From an uncultured Rhizobiaceae group bacterium (lineage in GTDB: Bacteria > Pseudomonadota > Alphaproteobacteria > Rhizobiales > Rhizobiaceae): 64,000 bases of DNA. Location: contig CALHBJ010000001.1 in assembly GCA_937930845.1 (NCBI GenBank), positions 868,001-932,000 on the forward strand, given 5' to 3'. This document shows positions 63,185 through 64,000 of this stretch, piece after piece. The notes below the pieces were generated by a model. It saw nothing but the letters and a program-made list of their open reading frames with translations. It had not been told where the DNA came from and did not search any database. Position 1 is the stretch's first letter. Each line of letters starts with the position of its first letter. A program made the position numbers and the translations under genes.

Positions 63185-63709
63185 ATGAACGAACGCCAGA
63201 ATGTAGCAATTCCAGTGCGGCTGTCGCGGTCAATTCACCTGGTGTCGGCGTTCTGGACCCTTGGGCTGGCGATCCTGATATTTATGGACGTCAGCGGCCG
63301 CGGTCTTTTCAATCAGCCGATCCCTGGCACCAAAGAGATTATCCAAAATTCAGTGGTGGCCATAACCTTTCTGCAATTGCCCTTGGCGGTTTTCACCGGC
63401 TCCATGCTTCGAACCACAATCTTTGCAGATGCGGTTCCCCCACTTGCCCGCAGGTTATTGCGCACAGGCGGGTATGTGTTGGGTGTGCTGCTTTTTGTCG
63501 GTCTCGTCTTGAGCACCTATGAACCCGCCTATGATGCCTGGAGAATTGGAGAATATGAGGGGGAAGGCGCACTGCGTGTGCCAACCTGGCCGGTACGTGG
63601 ACTGGTTTTGGTGATGTCAGTGTTTGGGGCCTACGCCTATTTGTCGATGATCTATTACGACTGGAAAGGGCATTTGGTTGATGAAGCTGAAGCTCCAGGT
63701 TCCGCTTGA
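63185..63709 (+). CDS. TRAP transporter small permease (DctQ-like)
   Basis: About 174 residues from the ATG at 63185 (MNERQNV), with GAAAG upstream; the open frame also allows a GTG at 63170 or a TTG at 63119. Four membrane helices and the DctQ landmark FMDVSGRGLFNQPIPGTKEI near the second helix. Pairs with the large permease that begins 21 bp later. Confidence 0.85.
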   Translation: MNERQNVAIPVRLSRSIHLVSAFWTLGLAILIFMDVSGRGLFNQPIPGTKEIIQNSVVAITFLQLPLAVFTGSMLRTTIFADAVPPLARRLLRTGGYVLGVLLFVGLVLSTYEPAYDAWRIGEYEGEGALRVPTWPVRGLVLVMSVFGAYAYLSMIYYDWKGHLVDEAEAPGSA

Positions 63710-63730
63710 TCGTCTGTCGGGAGAAATTTG

Positions 63731-64000
63731 ATGGGCGGTGATATTGCACTTTGGATGTTGGGCCTGCTGATCGGCCTTATCCTGCTGGGCGTTCATATTG
63801 GTGTAGCATTTGCAATTTGCAGCGCATTGGGCGTGTGGCTGATGCTTGGCAGCATGGAAGCCGCGCTGGCGATTTTGGGCAACACGGCGTTCGAGGCGGT
63901 GCGAAAAGATGTCTTCGCGGTCATTCCCTTATTTGTTTTGATGGGTGATTTCATTTCAAGGTCGGGGGCGGCTGCCGACCTGTACCGGATTTGTGACCGG
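63731..64000 (+). CDS. TRAP transporter large permease (DctM-like), 5' part
   Basis: An ATG at 63731, with GGGAGAAA upstream, opens a frame that is unbroken for 90 codons to the window end. The N-terminus is hydrophobic (LWMLGLLIGLILLGVHIGVAFAI) and continues into LGNTAFEAVRKDVFAVIPLFVLMGDFI, the standard start of DctM (usual length about 425). Follows DctQ directly. The remainder is outside the window. Confidence 0.9.
   Translation, partial: MGGDIALWMLGLLIGLILLGVHIGVAFAICSALGVWLMLGSMEAALAILGNTAFEAVRKDVFAVIPLFVLMGDFISRSGAAADLYRICDR

Noticed and set aside
1-64000. CRISPR arrays, tRNA/rRNA genes, insertion sequences, prophage
   Set aside because: I looked for regular spaced repeats, transposase-like proteins and tRNA-like cloverleafs and saw none; gene content is continuous metabolic and transport genes.

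Overview
The window reads as a catabolic and transport-rich stretch of an alphaproteobacterial chromosome or large replicon. Base composition is moderate. Genes are densely packed with ATGA or one-base overlaps. Transporter types (HAAT and ribose-type ABC, TAXI and tripartite TRAP), Mo-hydroxylases and GMC enzymes fit a marine or soil Hyphomicrobiales/Rhodobacterales-like heterotroph. The lineage is inferred from gene style only; there is no rRNA, tRNA or housekeeping gene to settle it. No phage, IS, CRISPR array or replication origin was seen.

Layout. (1) 1-847: 3' part of a TAXI-TRAP fused permease. (2) 10602 down to 1049, minus strand: GMC oxidoreductase, a HAAT-type ABC importer (binding protein, permease, a permease-ATPase fusion, ATPase), then a membrane cytochrome b fused to an ethylbenzene-dehydrogenase-type haem domain and a ferredoxin/FAD reductase. 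(3) 10801-18707, plus strand: a sensor-BTAD regulator, cytochrome P450, a two-subunit PEP-synthase-like dikinase resembling phenylphosphate synthase, two HD-domain phosphohydrolase-like proteins and an SDR. This gene set resembles the actinobacterial cre pathway, in which 4-cresol is phosphorylated, oxidised by a P450 and then dephosphorylated. (4) 35474 down to 18700, minus strand: a ribose-type ABC importer, a sulfide-dehydrogenase-like flavoprotein, a small secreted protein, a BisC/TorZ-like molybdoenzyme, a second HAAT importer and two aromatic-ring flavin monooxygenases.

(5) 35800-45013, plus strand: a SorC-type regulator, 2-hydroxyacid dehydrogenase, class II aldolase, SBP56/methanethiol-oxidase-like protein, ferredoxin, CoA-binding protein, GMC oxidoreductase, MDR reductase and FGGY kinase. 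The region between blocks 4 and 5 carries a perfect 19-bp inverted repeat, a candidate SorC operator. Sugar kinase, aldolase, dehydrogenase and ABC importer suggest uptake and cleavage of a sugar, polyol or sugar acid. (6) 45025-51214: an MFS exporter, a complete TAXI-TRAP transporter, a small secreted protein and a metallo-beta-lactamase-fold hydrolase. (7) 51232-64000: a second coherent catabolic block with a cyclase-family hydrolase, VOC protein, two-component flavin monooxygenase with reductase, OsmC protein, TetR regulator, three-subunit Mo-hydroxylase, polysaccharide-deacetylase-like hydrolase, luciferase-like monooxygenase and a tripartite TRAP transporter that runs off the end.

Five copies of a 22-bp palindrome built on TTATTTAT...ATAAATAA occur in the control regions of block 7 and nowhere else that I could find. 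They probably mark a TetR regulon. The two strongest leads are the cre-like phosphorylation/P450 module (block 3) and this TetR regulon (block 7). Functions are inferred from motifs and family knowledge; no database search was possible.
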